From positions 62,001-126,000 of the forward strand of contig JACGCN010000023.1 of NCBI GenBank assembly GCA_014905825.1: a DNA stretch of 64,000 nucleotides. The letters are read 5' to 3'. Each line of letters starts with the position of its first letter. The stretch's first letter is position 1. The position numbers and the translations under genes are program-made. This stretch comes from Lyophyllum atratum (Eukaryota > Basidiomycota > Agaricomycetes > Agaricales > Lyophyllaceae). This document shows, piece after piece, positions 45,360-55,848 of the stretch. The notes under the pieces are model-generated. The model worked only from the letters and a program-made list of their open reading frames with translations, had not been told where the DNA came from and made no database searches.

Positions 45360-47217
45360 ATGCCCACCGTTCAACTGCTGTGAGTCGGGATCTAGTCGAA
45401 CTGTGCGGTGTGCTAACATTCTAGTCAAGATTCGGCCCCATGCTGGTTGGTAAGTCCTTTCCTTCACCAGACGTGTCTGTACAATGAGTGTTGACTGCGA
45501 TCAACCGAGTAGGGGCGTTCCTGAATGCAGTGCTCTATGGGGTGAGTGCCTACTTGCCTACCATGCACCACTTTCTAACTCGCGCACCAGGTTTTGCTTG
45601 TGCAAGTTCGTCACATTCACATAGGCTAAGGATAGATGACAGAGAGTTGACTAAGAGCGTTACAGACGGTGATATATTATCAAACATACAAGCAGTGCGT
45701 GTTCTACTCGACGTCTCAAAACTTCATCTCATTTCAGTGTAGCGATTCATCACGGATGCGATTATTCGTGAGGAAGCCCCATTTCAAGCGTCAGGATATC
45801 TCTCAAATGCGATTGACCAGGTGTTGTTCCTCTTCGTCGCGGAGACGCTGAACACAGGCCTTGATTTGGCTATCATGTACGAACCGCTAGTCCAAAAATA
45901 CGGCAAGTTGTACGTTTGATCGAATGACGATGCGAAACTGAGGGCGCAAACAGGGACACCAGCTGCGACCACCTTCTTTCCCCTACGTGAGCTGCCCGTG
46001 CAATCTTGTATACGAAATGAAACTGACGAACGAGATAGTCCTTCCTACCGGTACGCTATGCATATTCGTCAAGACGTTCTGGTTATATTAACATCCCCAG
46101 ATCCTTTGCTCACTGTGATCATCTCAACACCGATCCAAATTTTCGTTGCGTACCGCATCAAAGTAATCAGCAGAGCTACCTGGCTAGCAGCCGCGATCTG
46201 CGTTCTTGCTATCATGTCTCTCGGTACATCGTCTTTGAATCTCGCACCCGGAGGACAGCTGATGATACCAACTAGGTGGAGGAGTTTGGCTAACGGTCAC
46301 GGTCGTGCATGTACGTCGTTACGCGAGGAAACCGGACCTTCACTGGCCGGCGCTTCTGTGGCTGCTGGCATCGGCCATTGCGGACATCACAATCACCGTC
46401 TCATTAGCAGTTAATCTGGCAAGTGCTAGCCATGAACACCCGTATCTTGTACTTATTCAACCCCCGTACAGGCGCGTCGAAAGACAGGGTTCTCTGGAAC
46501 TGATGACGCGATAAACAGGGTGGGTACATGTCCGATTGAGCATGGCTGTAATGGATATTGATGTGGCGGCGTCGGAAAGATCATTCGCCTCACCATCCAA
46601 ACCGGTTTTATCACCGCTGTCTTCGCCACCCTAGATGTTATTTGTTTCCTGGCGCTTCCGGTGGGTTTACTCCATGATAGTACCGCAAAACATGATCGCT
46701 GATCCTCTTACGCAGCATACGACCATGTAAGTTGAATTTACGCAGTATGATCAGTATGATTTGCCTATTAACCCACCGAACAGAAACTTCGTTTGGGACT
46801 TTGCCTTATCCAAGCTCTACACCAACGCTCTCATGTCCACTCTAAACGCACGCTCAGCGTGGGGATCACTTGCGAATGCAACAGGACCCAATGTCTTATT
46901 TGGAGATCACTCTCCGCCGCCGCAGGTAAGATATCGGTCCCGGAAATACGACTCTGCCATTCTGACGCCCTTCGAGTTCCGGTATTCCACGGCAAACTTT
47001 CGTACCCCAGTAGTAATAAGTGCTTCCTTAGACGCCAGGTCCATTGCTAACTTTGACCACATAGATGACCACCGGCCCGTATGAACTCGAGACTGGTACC
47101 TCGCCCGACACCTACACGAAGAAGAGCAGGTCTGACCCTGAGTTTGGAATTCACGTGTCCAAGGTGACGAACACGGTCCTCGATCCGCCAGCAAAAACAT
47201 ACCATTCGACGCAATGA
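45360..47217 (+). CDS. DUF6534 seven-helix membrane protein (copy B)
   Basis: Sixteen exons give 321 residues: 45360-45379, 45430-45449, 45513-45541, 45591-45605, 45666-45694, 45743-45767, 45821-45902, 45954-45986, 46039-46050, 46101-46223, 46276-46418, 46472-46519, 46580-46660, 46716-46726, 46784-46925 and 47065-47217. It follows copy A segment by segment: FGPMLVGGAFLNAVLYG, VLFLFVAETLNTGLD, MYEPLV, DPLLTVIISTPIQIF, TDDAINRIIRLTIQTG, NFVWDFALSKLYTNAL. Two introns (45903-45953 and 46419-46471) have GCAAGT donors, where copy A has GT at the same codons. The Trp of the family WIR motif is Arg here. Role as for copy A. Confidence 0.8.
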
Positions 47218-48299
47218 CGATGACCGTCGCAAACTCAAAACATGTACTTTATTCCGACTGCTTCTCCGGCGTCGACGTAGACTTATTAGCTTTCGTATCA
47301 CATTTGCATCCGCATTTTATCTGTACAACACAATATCTATTTCGTCGCATACTTTCATTCCACAACCCCGTTGCCTACGTACGATGGATATGGCTTTCCC
47401 TTGACTGCATCCTCCAGGTCAGGCTACCGTTTTATACGGCCCTCGTACCCATACCACCAACAATTTGAATACCCACCCTTTCGAGAAAGCATATGGCATC
47501 GTTAACCCATCCAGTCAGAACCCCAGTCGGACTACCTTTGTTGTGTGATGGATCACCCTTCTGCACGTAGGCGACGTCATGGGAACTAATGCTTGCCCTG
47601 CCCACCTTCTTCGGATGTTTTTGGTTTCGTGTGGCGTCAGACACGGACAGGTGACATGTGCTTCTCGCTGTCGATGGAGATGCTGCATCACTGATCAAAT
47701 GCCCTTGCATGAGAAGTATTCGGAAGCCCGCTGCACCTGCCGCGTCTGGCTCGTCATCAACTGACCACGAGATCAATTCCGCTAGACCGATTGGAGACCT
47801 TTAGAGACCTACTTGATAGAGACGCGCTAGAGTGGCTAGTGGACTTTGGTTTGATGAGTCGAAGTCGAACACAGCCCAAATAGCGTGCCGAATGCCCTTC
47901 GAAGAATATTTGAACGAGGAAAATGGGTGATACCTCGCGGACTCGGAATCTCGAAGCCTTAATGCATTAGACGGTGAGCACGATAATAGCTGAGAAGCAC
48001 GGGAGTTACACTGCAGAGAGCTAGGAAGAGCGCAGCGGGTGCCAGGGTAACACTTAGAACACTGGGTGTCGCGCTGGGATCCTAACTCGGCATGGCTGGA
48101 TATGAGGGAGGATATTTATGTTCTACTGAGTTATGCAGTGGTCGAAACGTCAAATGAACAGGTCTCGGTCATAGAGCATAATGGTAATTGAGAAACTCGC
48201 GTCCCACCCAACTCGGAGCTGGGTGGGTATGTACAGGGATATGGGGTTTAATTTACACATCTTGATATGAACCAAAACTTTTGCAGGCTCCGAGGCAGT
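47218..48299. other. Intergenic region with left direct repeat
   Basis: About 1.1 kb between convergent genes. It contains the repeat at 47362-47731 and otherwise shows nothing I can name. Confidence 0.45.
47362..47731. repeat. Direct repeat, left copy (flanks the kinase gene)
   Basis: About 370 bp that recur in the same orientation at 49674-50037, with clear similarity from GTTGCCTACGTACGATGGA to GAGAAGTATTCGGAAGCC. On the minus strand both copies read as a protein-like run (VAYVQKGDPSH, then GWVND/GAICFLE.VGIQIVGGMG), so this may be a duplicated gene fragment. Confidence 0.75.
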
Positions 48300-49600
48300 T
48301 TAATCGTCTTGCACTGCTACAATCAGCGGGGTAATCCTATCGAGTTCTGCCTCCTGCATTTCTGTTCCAGCCAAGGTCACGTCCTTGCCTCGCTCCCCGT
48401 GGCGCTCCCAGATGTCAATGTCCATCCCCCAGTAACTGTCCTCCCCAAGGTTGTCACCACTGTCGTCGGCGTCGTCTTCCTCGTCAGGAATAAAGACTTC
48501 GGGCTCATCTAGAATAAGGTCTATGGTTTTGGAGTAGCGAGGCGTCCAGTCGAGTGGTCCGCTGTCGGGGGAGTAGCCCAGCCTCTCAGCCAGACCCGCA
48601 AATGAACGCCTGACTGCCCCGTAGTCGGGAAGCTGATCGAATTCCAGGGAGCGGCTGTAAGTGAGCATCTCACCGAATTCACTTGGAAAACCGGCAGACA
48701 AAATCGGGCCTGAGCAACCCAATTTCATGAGTCGGACGACCTCCTGCGAACGCAGCTGAGACTCCAGGCGCGGACGAGGTTTCCAAGGCAGGTTTCCGCG
48801 GAGAAGGAAAAGGGCAATGAGGGCCAAGGACTCAATGTCATCGCGCGGAGCAAGATCTACGACGTGTTTGATATAAATAAGTACGAATGACGCTACCGCT
48901 AGAAGGCATGGTGTGCACTAACCTACTCCATGGTGAGAATTCAGACTTGCCCAGTAAAGAGACCCGACAATCTGTCGACGATCCTTGAGTGGATCATACT
49001 TGCTTGGCGGACCACGGGAAAAGGGTTTGGAGATACCAAAGTCAATGATCTTGATTGTCGATGCATCGTCAAGTGCGCAAAGAATGTTCTCAGGTTTGAT
49101 GTCACGATGCACAATGGCGAGCGAGTGGATGTGCTGCAATGCTGCGATCTACGTGCATCATTCAGTACTGTATGAAGCCCGGATTCGGATTGGACGCACT
49201 GCTTGATCCACGACTCGAATGACGGTCTTCACCATCACGCCAGCACCATCCTTCTGCTGCTCTGCTATGCTTGGTCCCAGAAGCTCCATAGCCATGCACT
49301 CGAAATGCTCCAATTGACCGTATCCATACACAGCAGGAATAGCGGCTTGACCTTTCAAAAATTGCAGCAAACGGGTCTCGTGCCGGAGAGTGGGTCGCTT
49401 CACTGTCCTCGAGACACGCGATTTCTTGACAGCCACTTGTCTTCCGGACCATTCGTCAGTCGCCTTGAACACAAAGCTCTGTTCATTGCTAAAGATGAGC
49501 GATGGGAGCGATGGGGACAGACTCATGAGCTCACATAGGAACCCTTTCCGACCATTGCTTGACCATAAGGCGCGAGCTTGTATCTCAACGCAATCGGCAT
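48300..49600 (-). CDS. Casein kinase 1-like protein kinase
   Basis: Four exons on the minus strand (49600-49535, 49478-49200, 49148-48923, 48856-48300) give 375 residues. The first exon supplies [17 protein letters not shown], completing a Gly-rich loop GKGSYSFVF. Lys40 (VAVKK), HRDIKPEN (His129-Asn136) and DFG (151-153) are all present. The stretch [25 protein letters not shown]...LLRGNLPW is typical of CK1, with the SIN motif altered to SLN. It should be an active Ser/Thr kinase. The C-terminal 110 residues are acidic ([11 protein letters not shown]) and lack the usual CK1 tail. The gene lies between two direct repeats and may have moved or been duplicated with them. Confidence 0.87.
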
Positions 49601-49673
49601 AATGATCGTGGTTTGGGTCTAACGGTGAATGCTGATTCGACGCCTCCCAACCACGTCACACCCAAGGTCACAC

Positions 49674-50037
49674 ATTCCCCAATACCGTTGCCTACATACG
49701 ATGGACATGGCTATACCCTTGACTGCGTCCTCCAGGTCAGCCTAACGTTTTATACGGCCCTCGTACCCATACCACCAACAATTTGAATACCCACCTTTTC
49801 AAGAAAGCATATGGCACCGTTAACCCATCCAGTCGGAATCCCAGTCGGACTAGCTTGTGTGTGATGGATCACCCTTCTGCACGTAGGCGACGTCATGGGG
49901 ACTAATGTATGGCCTGCCCACCTTCACGGACAGGTGACATGTGCTTCTCGCTGTCGATGGAGATGCTGCATCACTGATCAAACGCTCCAGGCGGCCGTCC
50001 AGGGTGAGCTCCTTGCCTGAGAAGTATTCGGAAGCCA
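49674..50037. repeat. Direct repeat, right copy (flanks the kinase gene)
   Basis: Counterpart of 47362-47731. It lacks about 40 bp present in the left copy around 47604-47650 and has about 30 extra bp before GAGAAGTATTCGGAAGCC. Confidence 0.75.
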
Positions 50038-51152
50038 AGGTTGCCGGGCGTCGACCGTCGTGTCAATCAAACAATAGTTCTTCACCAGGAGGATACGAGG
50101 GTGCTAGATGTCTCTAGACCGTTGTATGGCGACCACAACGCGTTGCTAAAGTTGAGGTTGCTTCGATACTATGAAAGTTAGAAGGATGGAGCGAAGATGG
50201 AGGTGCATTCACATGGGTTAGCCGTTCTTGTTCGGTTTGCGCAGAGACGGCACATTTGCGGCACATGCTTTGGAAACGTATTTCGGGTTTTGGACACTGC
50301 GGAGATTGATGTACGAACATAACCGGGTCAACGACGCCAATCTGTTGACCATAACCCTTATGCCCCCTGGCGGTGTTTGCGGCCGTCGGGGCCTGTCGAG
50401 GCCGCTCTGGTTAAACGCACATGTTGTCTCACAAACTGCCATTCGTATCTTGTGTAGGTTCCGGTAGTAGACTAGTTTCCTGATGCTTGTCTAGAATCTC
50501 AGGCTACGGCGTTGCACGTCGCGTCGTCCTGACATGCGATCTTTCCTGATCTACGTATCAGTCATGTAAGAAAGAAGTTGTTCCTTGCATCGACTATGAC
50601 GGCCTGAGAAGTGATATTCCCTCTCACTCACCAATCGAAAATAGACCCTTTCTCCGACCAAGCGGAGACGAAATACGAAGTAGACTGCAATTTTATATCC
50701 ATGCTCGTGAGGTGCTCATCATTTAGGATCGAGGACGTCCGCGCATTGGTCAATGCTCCGAAGTCTGATCATGATGGTCGAACGGCTAAGCCTGGGCCAA
50801 GGACCAGCCAAGTCGATTTCCTGGATATTTTACCCAGATCTCGGCCGATTCGCCAACGGACTTAGATCGGCGGTTCGTGTGTGGGTGTTCGGGAGTGGTT
50901 CGGGATAAAAAAAGGCGTTGTTTGCGTCAGTTTACGAAACGAACTCATCAACAGGACACGTCCGCGTGCCTGATGCACATGCCACCCGCCGTGCCGAGCA
51001 ACCTTCATCTGTAAAATCTATTCCACAACCCCACTGCTGGCTCCAACCAGCTTATTTATATTAGATGCCGTGTGTGATGACTCCGACAGTGATTCGCGGA
51101 TTTTCATCTCTCTTCTTCTCGGTGTCGACGGTAGACAGAGGACTTCAGGACC
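50038..51152. other. Intergenic region and permease promoter
   Basis: About 1.1 kb. A TATA-like TTATTTATATTA lies near 51051-51062, about 95 nt before the permease ATG. Small open frames (50228-50467, 50611-50865) have no recognisable content. Confidence 0.45.
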
Positions 51153-53103
51153 ATGTCGGACAAGTCGCACCCCCAGAGTCCAACGGACCCCGAGAAATTC
51201 GTCGACAGCAGCAGCGTAGACGCTGGCAGCGTGGCTTCGGCCCCTGTCGATCCCGTTCTGGAGAAGGCATGGGGGAAGATCGATATGTGGGTGTTGCCAG
51301 TGGTAGCCATGTTCTACTTCCTTTCGTTCCTCGTACGTTCAGTCAATCTGCCTCACACGTCCACCGTCGTTGACTTCGTCGCTCAGGACCGAACCAACCT
51401 TGGGAATGCTAGAATTGCGGGGCTGCAGAAAGACTTGAAGATGACCAACAACCAGTACAGCATGGCACTGACGGTCACCTATATACCATACATCGTGGCT
51501 GAACTACCGTCGAATCTTCTGTTGAAAGTGCGTCGCGAGCTATCCCGCCCTTTCACTCTTGTCTAACGAACATTAATAGACCGTCGGCCCGAATCTGATG
51601 TTGCCTACCATGTTGACGCTATGGGGTGTTGTGACGACTCTTCAGGGTGTTGTGACGACCTACGGAGGCCTCTTGGCTTGCCGTTTCTTCCTCGGTCTCC
51701 TGGAAGGTATGTCGTCGCTCCACAACGTCACGTCCCACCAAATCTGACCCCCTCTAACAGGTGGCGTCTTCCCCGGCCTCGTTCTCTATCTTTCGTTCTT
51801 TTACCCCCGGCAACGCCTTCAATGGAGGTAAGCCCGCCTCATCTCGATTCCACCCGGCGCCCCCACGCTGATCACGCACGCCCCCCGCAGAATATCCGCC
51901 TTCTTCTCCACCGCCTCCATATCCGGTGCCTTCTCAGGCATCCTCGCATTCGGCATCATCAACATGAACGGCGTCGGGCACCGCCCCGGCTGGGCATGGA
52001 TCTTCATCCTCGAAGGCATCTTCACCGTCCTCTTCGGCGCCTCCTCCTTCTTCCTCCTCCCGCGCTCCCCCGCGCACGCACGGTTCCTCAACGACAAGGA
52101 GAAGGAGTACGTGATTGCGCAGCTGAGAGAGACGGGCGCGACGGGGAAGGATGAGGATGTGGATAAGTTTAGCTGGCGCGAGGTGGGGATGGCGTTTAGG
52201 CTGCCGCAGGTGTGGATGCTTGCTGTGATCTTTTTCTTTGATGGTAAGTGTGCTTTCGATCATGATTTGTGGGGTGGTTTGTTGATGAGGTGATTGATGA
52301 TAGGTGCTATTCTGTATGGACTTGCGTAGTACGTTTTTATCTCCGCGGAGTGTGTGTTTGGGCGGGCTGCTGACGTCTCTTTCTCTAACTTAGCTTCACG
52401 CCTTCGATCGTGCAAGGGCTCGGGTACACCGCTGCGCGCGCTCAGCTGTTCAGCGTGCCGCCCTTCGCGGTCGCATTTTTCGGTGAGCACTGCACATCCC
52501 CCACGACCGCCCCATCTAATTATTGACATCGGGATCAGTGACCATGGCCGCCGCCGTCGTGTCAGACCGATACCACTGCCGCGGCTTCGTCAGCATGTTC
52601 TGCTGCGTCCTCTGCATCATCGGTTTCTCCATGTACCTCGGTGCGTCCCTGTCCCGCCCCCCCCCTTCCCTCCCCTTCCCCCCACTAACCTCTTCCTCTT
52701 CCCACCCCCAGCCTCCCACTCCTTCAAAATCAAATACGCAAGCCTCTTCTTCAGCGTCACCGGCGCCTACTGCGCCGCCCCCTCCCTCAGCACCTGGGGC
52801 GCCAACAACGCCGCCCCGCACACCCGGCGCGCCACCGCCATCGCCATCGGGTTCATCATGACCAACTCCGGGGGCATCCTCGTCACGTGGCTCCTCGGAT
52901 CCCTGTCCCCGCCGCCCCTGTACACGAAGGCCACGGTGACGCTGCTGGTGTTCGCGGTGTTGGCGACGGTGATTACGGGGATGAATATTGTGTATTTGAG
53001 GGAGCAGAATAAGAGGAAGGCGGTGAGGAGGGCCACGATGAGTAGGGGGGAGGAGAAGCCGGGGTTGGGGGATAGGTCGGCGTGGTTCGTGTATAATTTG
53101 TAA
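51153..53103 (+). CDS. MFS permease, allantoate/nicotinate (Dal5/Tna1) type
   Basis: Nine exons (51153-51332, 51387-51527, 51580-51706, 51761-51827, 51891-52243, 52304-52328, 52394-52482, 52539-52640, 52712-53103) give 491 residues. Family features are KIDMWVLPVVAMFYFLSFLDRTNLGNARIAGL in helix 1 and its loop, LPSNLLLK, GLLACRFFLGLLEGGVFPG in helix 4, a long central loop with EKEYVIAQLRE, and WGANNAAPHTRRATAIAIG in helix 10. It belongs to the anion:cation symporter family and should import an organic anion such as allantoate, ureidosuccinate or nicotinate. The substrate cannot be set from sequence alone. The frame is intact and the start is the first ATG before MSDKSHPQ. Confidence 0.9.
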
Positions 53104-54300
53104 TCGGTGTGGTGAAAGGAGAGGGGGGTGTACGTACGCAAAAACTCGGACATGGCTTATTTTATTTTCTCCTTTTCGGTGCTCGTGGGAGGTATATCAT
53201 ATCACGCTCGTTAGACGGTGTTCCGTAGAATCAGATACATAGGGTATACGCCTGAGCACCAGCCCGCCGTGGTGACGCCGATGGTGACGTCCGCGTAAGC
53301 AAAGAAGCGTCACCGTGCAAGTACACGGTGAAACCCATTGAACGGAGGTCGCCTCCGCCGATCGCCAGGCTAGACCTGCCCAGCCGCCAAGCCGAGCGTC
53401 CCAAACGAGAGGGCCCGGTCCGTCTCGGGCGTCCCAAGTCGGATCCGTCGCGGCGGGCTTGCGCGCCCACGACGGCATCCGTCCAGCGTGGGCCCGCCGA
53501 CTCTCAGAATTATTTGTGAACTTGGAAACATGATCATTGCTTCCATCCCTGAACTCCTAAGCTAAGCAGACAATCCCGAGGGAAACTCAAGGGGAAAGAC
53601 GGTCTTTCTGTGCGCAACTAGCTAGTCACATGACCGCCCAACTCGGTTCCGTTTCCCAGTTGGCACCCACGGTTATTGCCTCTGCCCACACAAACGACCC
53701 GCCAACGCATCGACCAGCGACCTGGGAGGACGGTGCGACAGGCACCCGAAGACTTGTGGCAACCCCTCACGTCGAATGCAAGACTCACCTCGAAAAGCAC
53801 GCACCTGAACCCGCCATCCTGCGCGCTCGTCACCTTGTCTCCCAATCACGCAACGTCTCGCAAATGCATCGTTGACTCCCTAAACCGGCCTCCTATCGCA
53901 CTGAAACTACTCTATCGTAATCATATAATTGCCAGCCCTCCGTCACATACATATCTACCGCGATTTACGTCCTTGTCCTCCTTCACCCTATCACACACGC
54001 ATCACACAACATCTAGCACTTATACACGCACGATCGCGTTTCCCAAGCCAAGGCAAGGTCGCCGTGCCCGTTAGTGGCTGTTTTTCAGCTGTATCCATAT
54101 TTAAAAATTTAATATAGAGGTTGATTGCCTGCCTGCCCACCCAACCAATTCCTACGCCTACTCTCGCGAGACTGACCTTTTAGCTCCTACCAACCGACAC
54201 CCCGCTAATCTAGGACACGGTGTCTCGCGCGTCCTGCACTGGTGAGTCTCCAGTAACTTCCAGCTTCCAGACGGGGGTGCTGACTCGCGTTCTGGCCAGA
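53104..54300. other. Intergenic region
   Basis: About 1.2 kb. The part at 53210-53520 is GC-rich and open in several frames without protein-like content. The part at 53900-54120 is pyrimidine-rich. No gene is supported. Confidence 0.4.
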
Positions 54301-55208
54301 ATGAAGCGCAGACAACCTGCGAAAGAAATGCCAGGGGCGAAACGTCAACGTCAAACCCAGGTGCAGAATGGGCAACACGTGGATTTAGAGGGCGCAGAGA
54401 CAACCCTTTCAGGCTGCATTCGATTTCCCGAGGATGACGGGCACAACATCAATATGGACCGCGCGACCCCAATGGTAGAATGTAAGTCTCTACATTCTCC
54501 TCTCGTGTCTTCGCGATACTCAAGGTGTGGTTAGGCCCCGAACCTCTCCCTTCCGTCAGTATGCCCTTGTCTTCGCCGGAGCGGATGCGCTACTCCCTCC
54601 GAGCCCTTGATTCGGAGACCCACGCGACATGCCATGCGGTACTCGCCGCCGAACAGAGTGACAAAGCCACGGGCGACGCATACCGGCGCCAGTATAACAA
54701 CTACATGACGTGGTGGACCCAAGACCAGGCACGCGCGGTCTCTGAGGATGCTATGCGAAAGGAAATTCCCGCCCTCCCAATCACTGGAGCAAAGGTGGCA
54801 GCATTCTTGTTGTACGAGACGACACGCCCTAAGGTATTGTCATCTCTCTTTAGCTGTATTACCTTCACTCACATGCAACGCTAGAAAAAACAGGGAAGCA
54901 AGGCCGGAGATCGTGTTGGTAAATCCCAGGTCGCCCTGGCAATCAATGGCCTCGAGTACTACCGTCACCAGCACCAGCATGAGTACCAAGATGATCAGGA
55001 GGCACAGCGGGGATTGCGGAACGATAAGCGTGTTCGGGCTTTCGAGTCGGCTTCGAAGCACAACGAGCCCAAGCGGGCTGAGAATTCTCAGGCCCTCAAA
55101 GCGGCAGGCGCGTCGTCCGGTAATTAATTCATCTTCCATGTATATGCTTCAAATATTGATTAATAACCTTCGCCACAGACACCTATACACCGGATGAGCT
55201 GGCGAAGT

Positions 55209-55216
55209 GTGCTGGA
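55209..55216 (+). repeat. Target site duplication, left copy
   Basis: GTGCTGGA directly before the MITE, repeated directly after it at 55849-55856. Confidence 0.8.
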
Positions 55217-55848
55217 TAAGGCTGAGCACGAGTGCACTCGTGAGTTACTCAGATCCGTACTCATGGGTATTTTACCATCCAAAACTAGTACCCAGATCCA
55301 TATGAGTATGGGTCAACGGGTATTTGAAACCCGTGGGTCGAGTACTTGTCATTGACAAGTACTCATGAGTAGTAACACACCCGAGAGTACCCAGAGGTAC
55401 CCACAAGTAATGTCTGTTTCAAGCTACAAAATTTATACTACAGACATTCATCTCACTTACAGAAAGGTCCCAAGGCATGTAGGGGCATTTTTCTACTGTC
55501 ATTGTTTGGCACAGTCACCTACCCAATTGACCGAGTCCGGAAACTCAAATCACTTCAGTCTCATGGAATGATGTATTTCAGACATTCACCTGACTTACAG
55601 AAAGGTACCAACCAAGACAGGTAGGAGCATTTAATGTTGACCTGTCATTGACAGTAAAATAGAAACTCTAAATAAAACTAAGGTAACAGGTACCCAGGAT
55701 GAGTACCCACAGTGCAATATCCTGCACCCAGATCCGTAGGGATCCATGCCTAATGGGTGATCCGGATCCATGGGTGACATACCCATGAGTGTTCCCACGA
55801 GTAAACCCGTCTTGACCCACGAGTTACCCAGAGTCGTGCTCAGCCTTG
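55217..55848. mobile_element. hAT-type MITE (632 bp)
   Basis: The left end TAAGGCTGAGCACGA and the right end TCGTGCTCAGCCTTG are inverted repeats that differ only at the outermost base. An 8-bp direct repeat (GTGCTGGA) flanks them, the length produced by hAT transposases. Inside there are many short subterminal motifs based on GAGTACCCAGATCC and ACTCATGGGTA in both orientations, but no coding sequence. It sits within an exon of the recombinase-like gene. Confidence 0.85.

Noticed and set aside
51819..52263. Long minus-strand frames within the permease gene
   Set aside because: They mirror the GC-rich third positions of a well-supported MFS gene and have no protein-like content.
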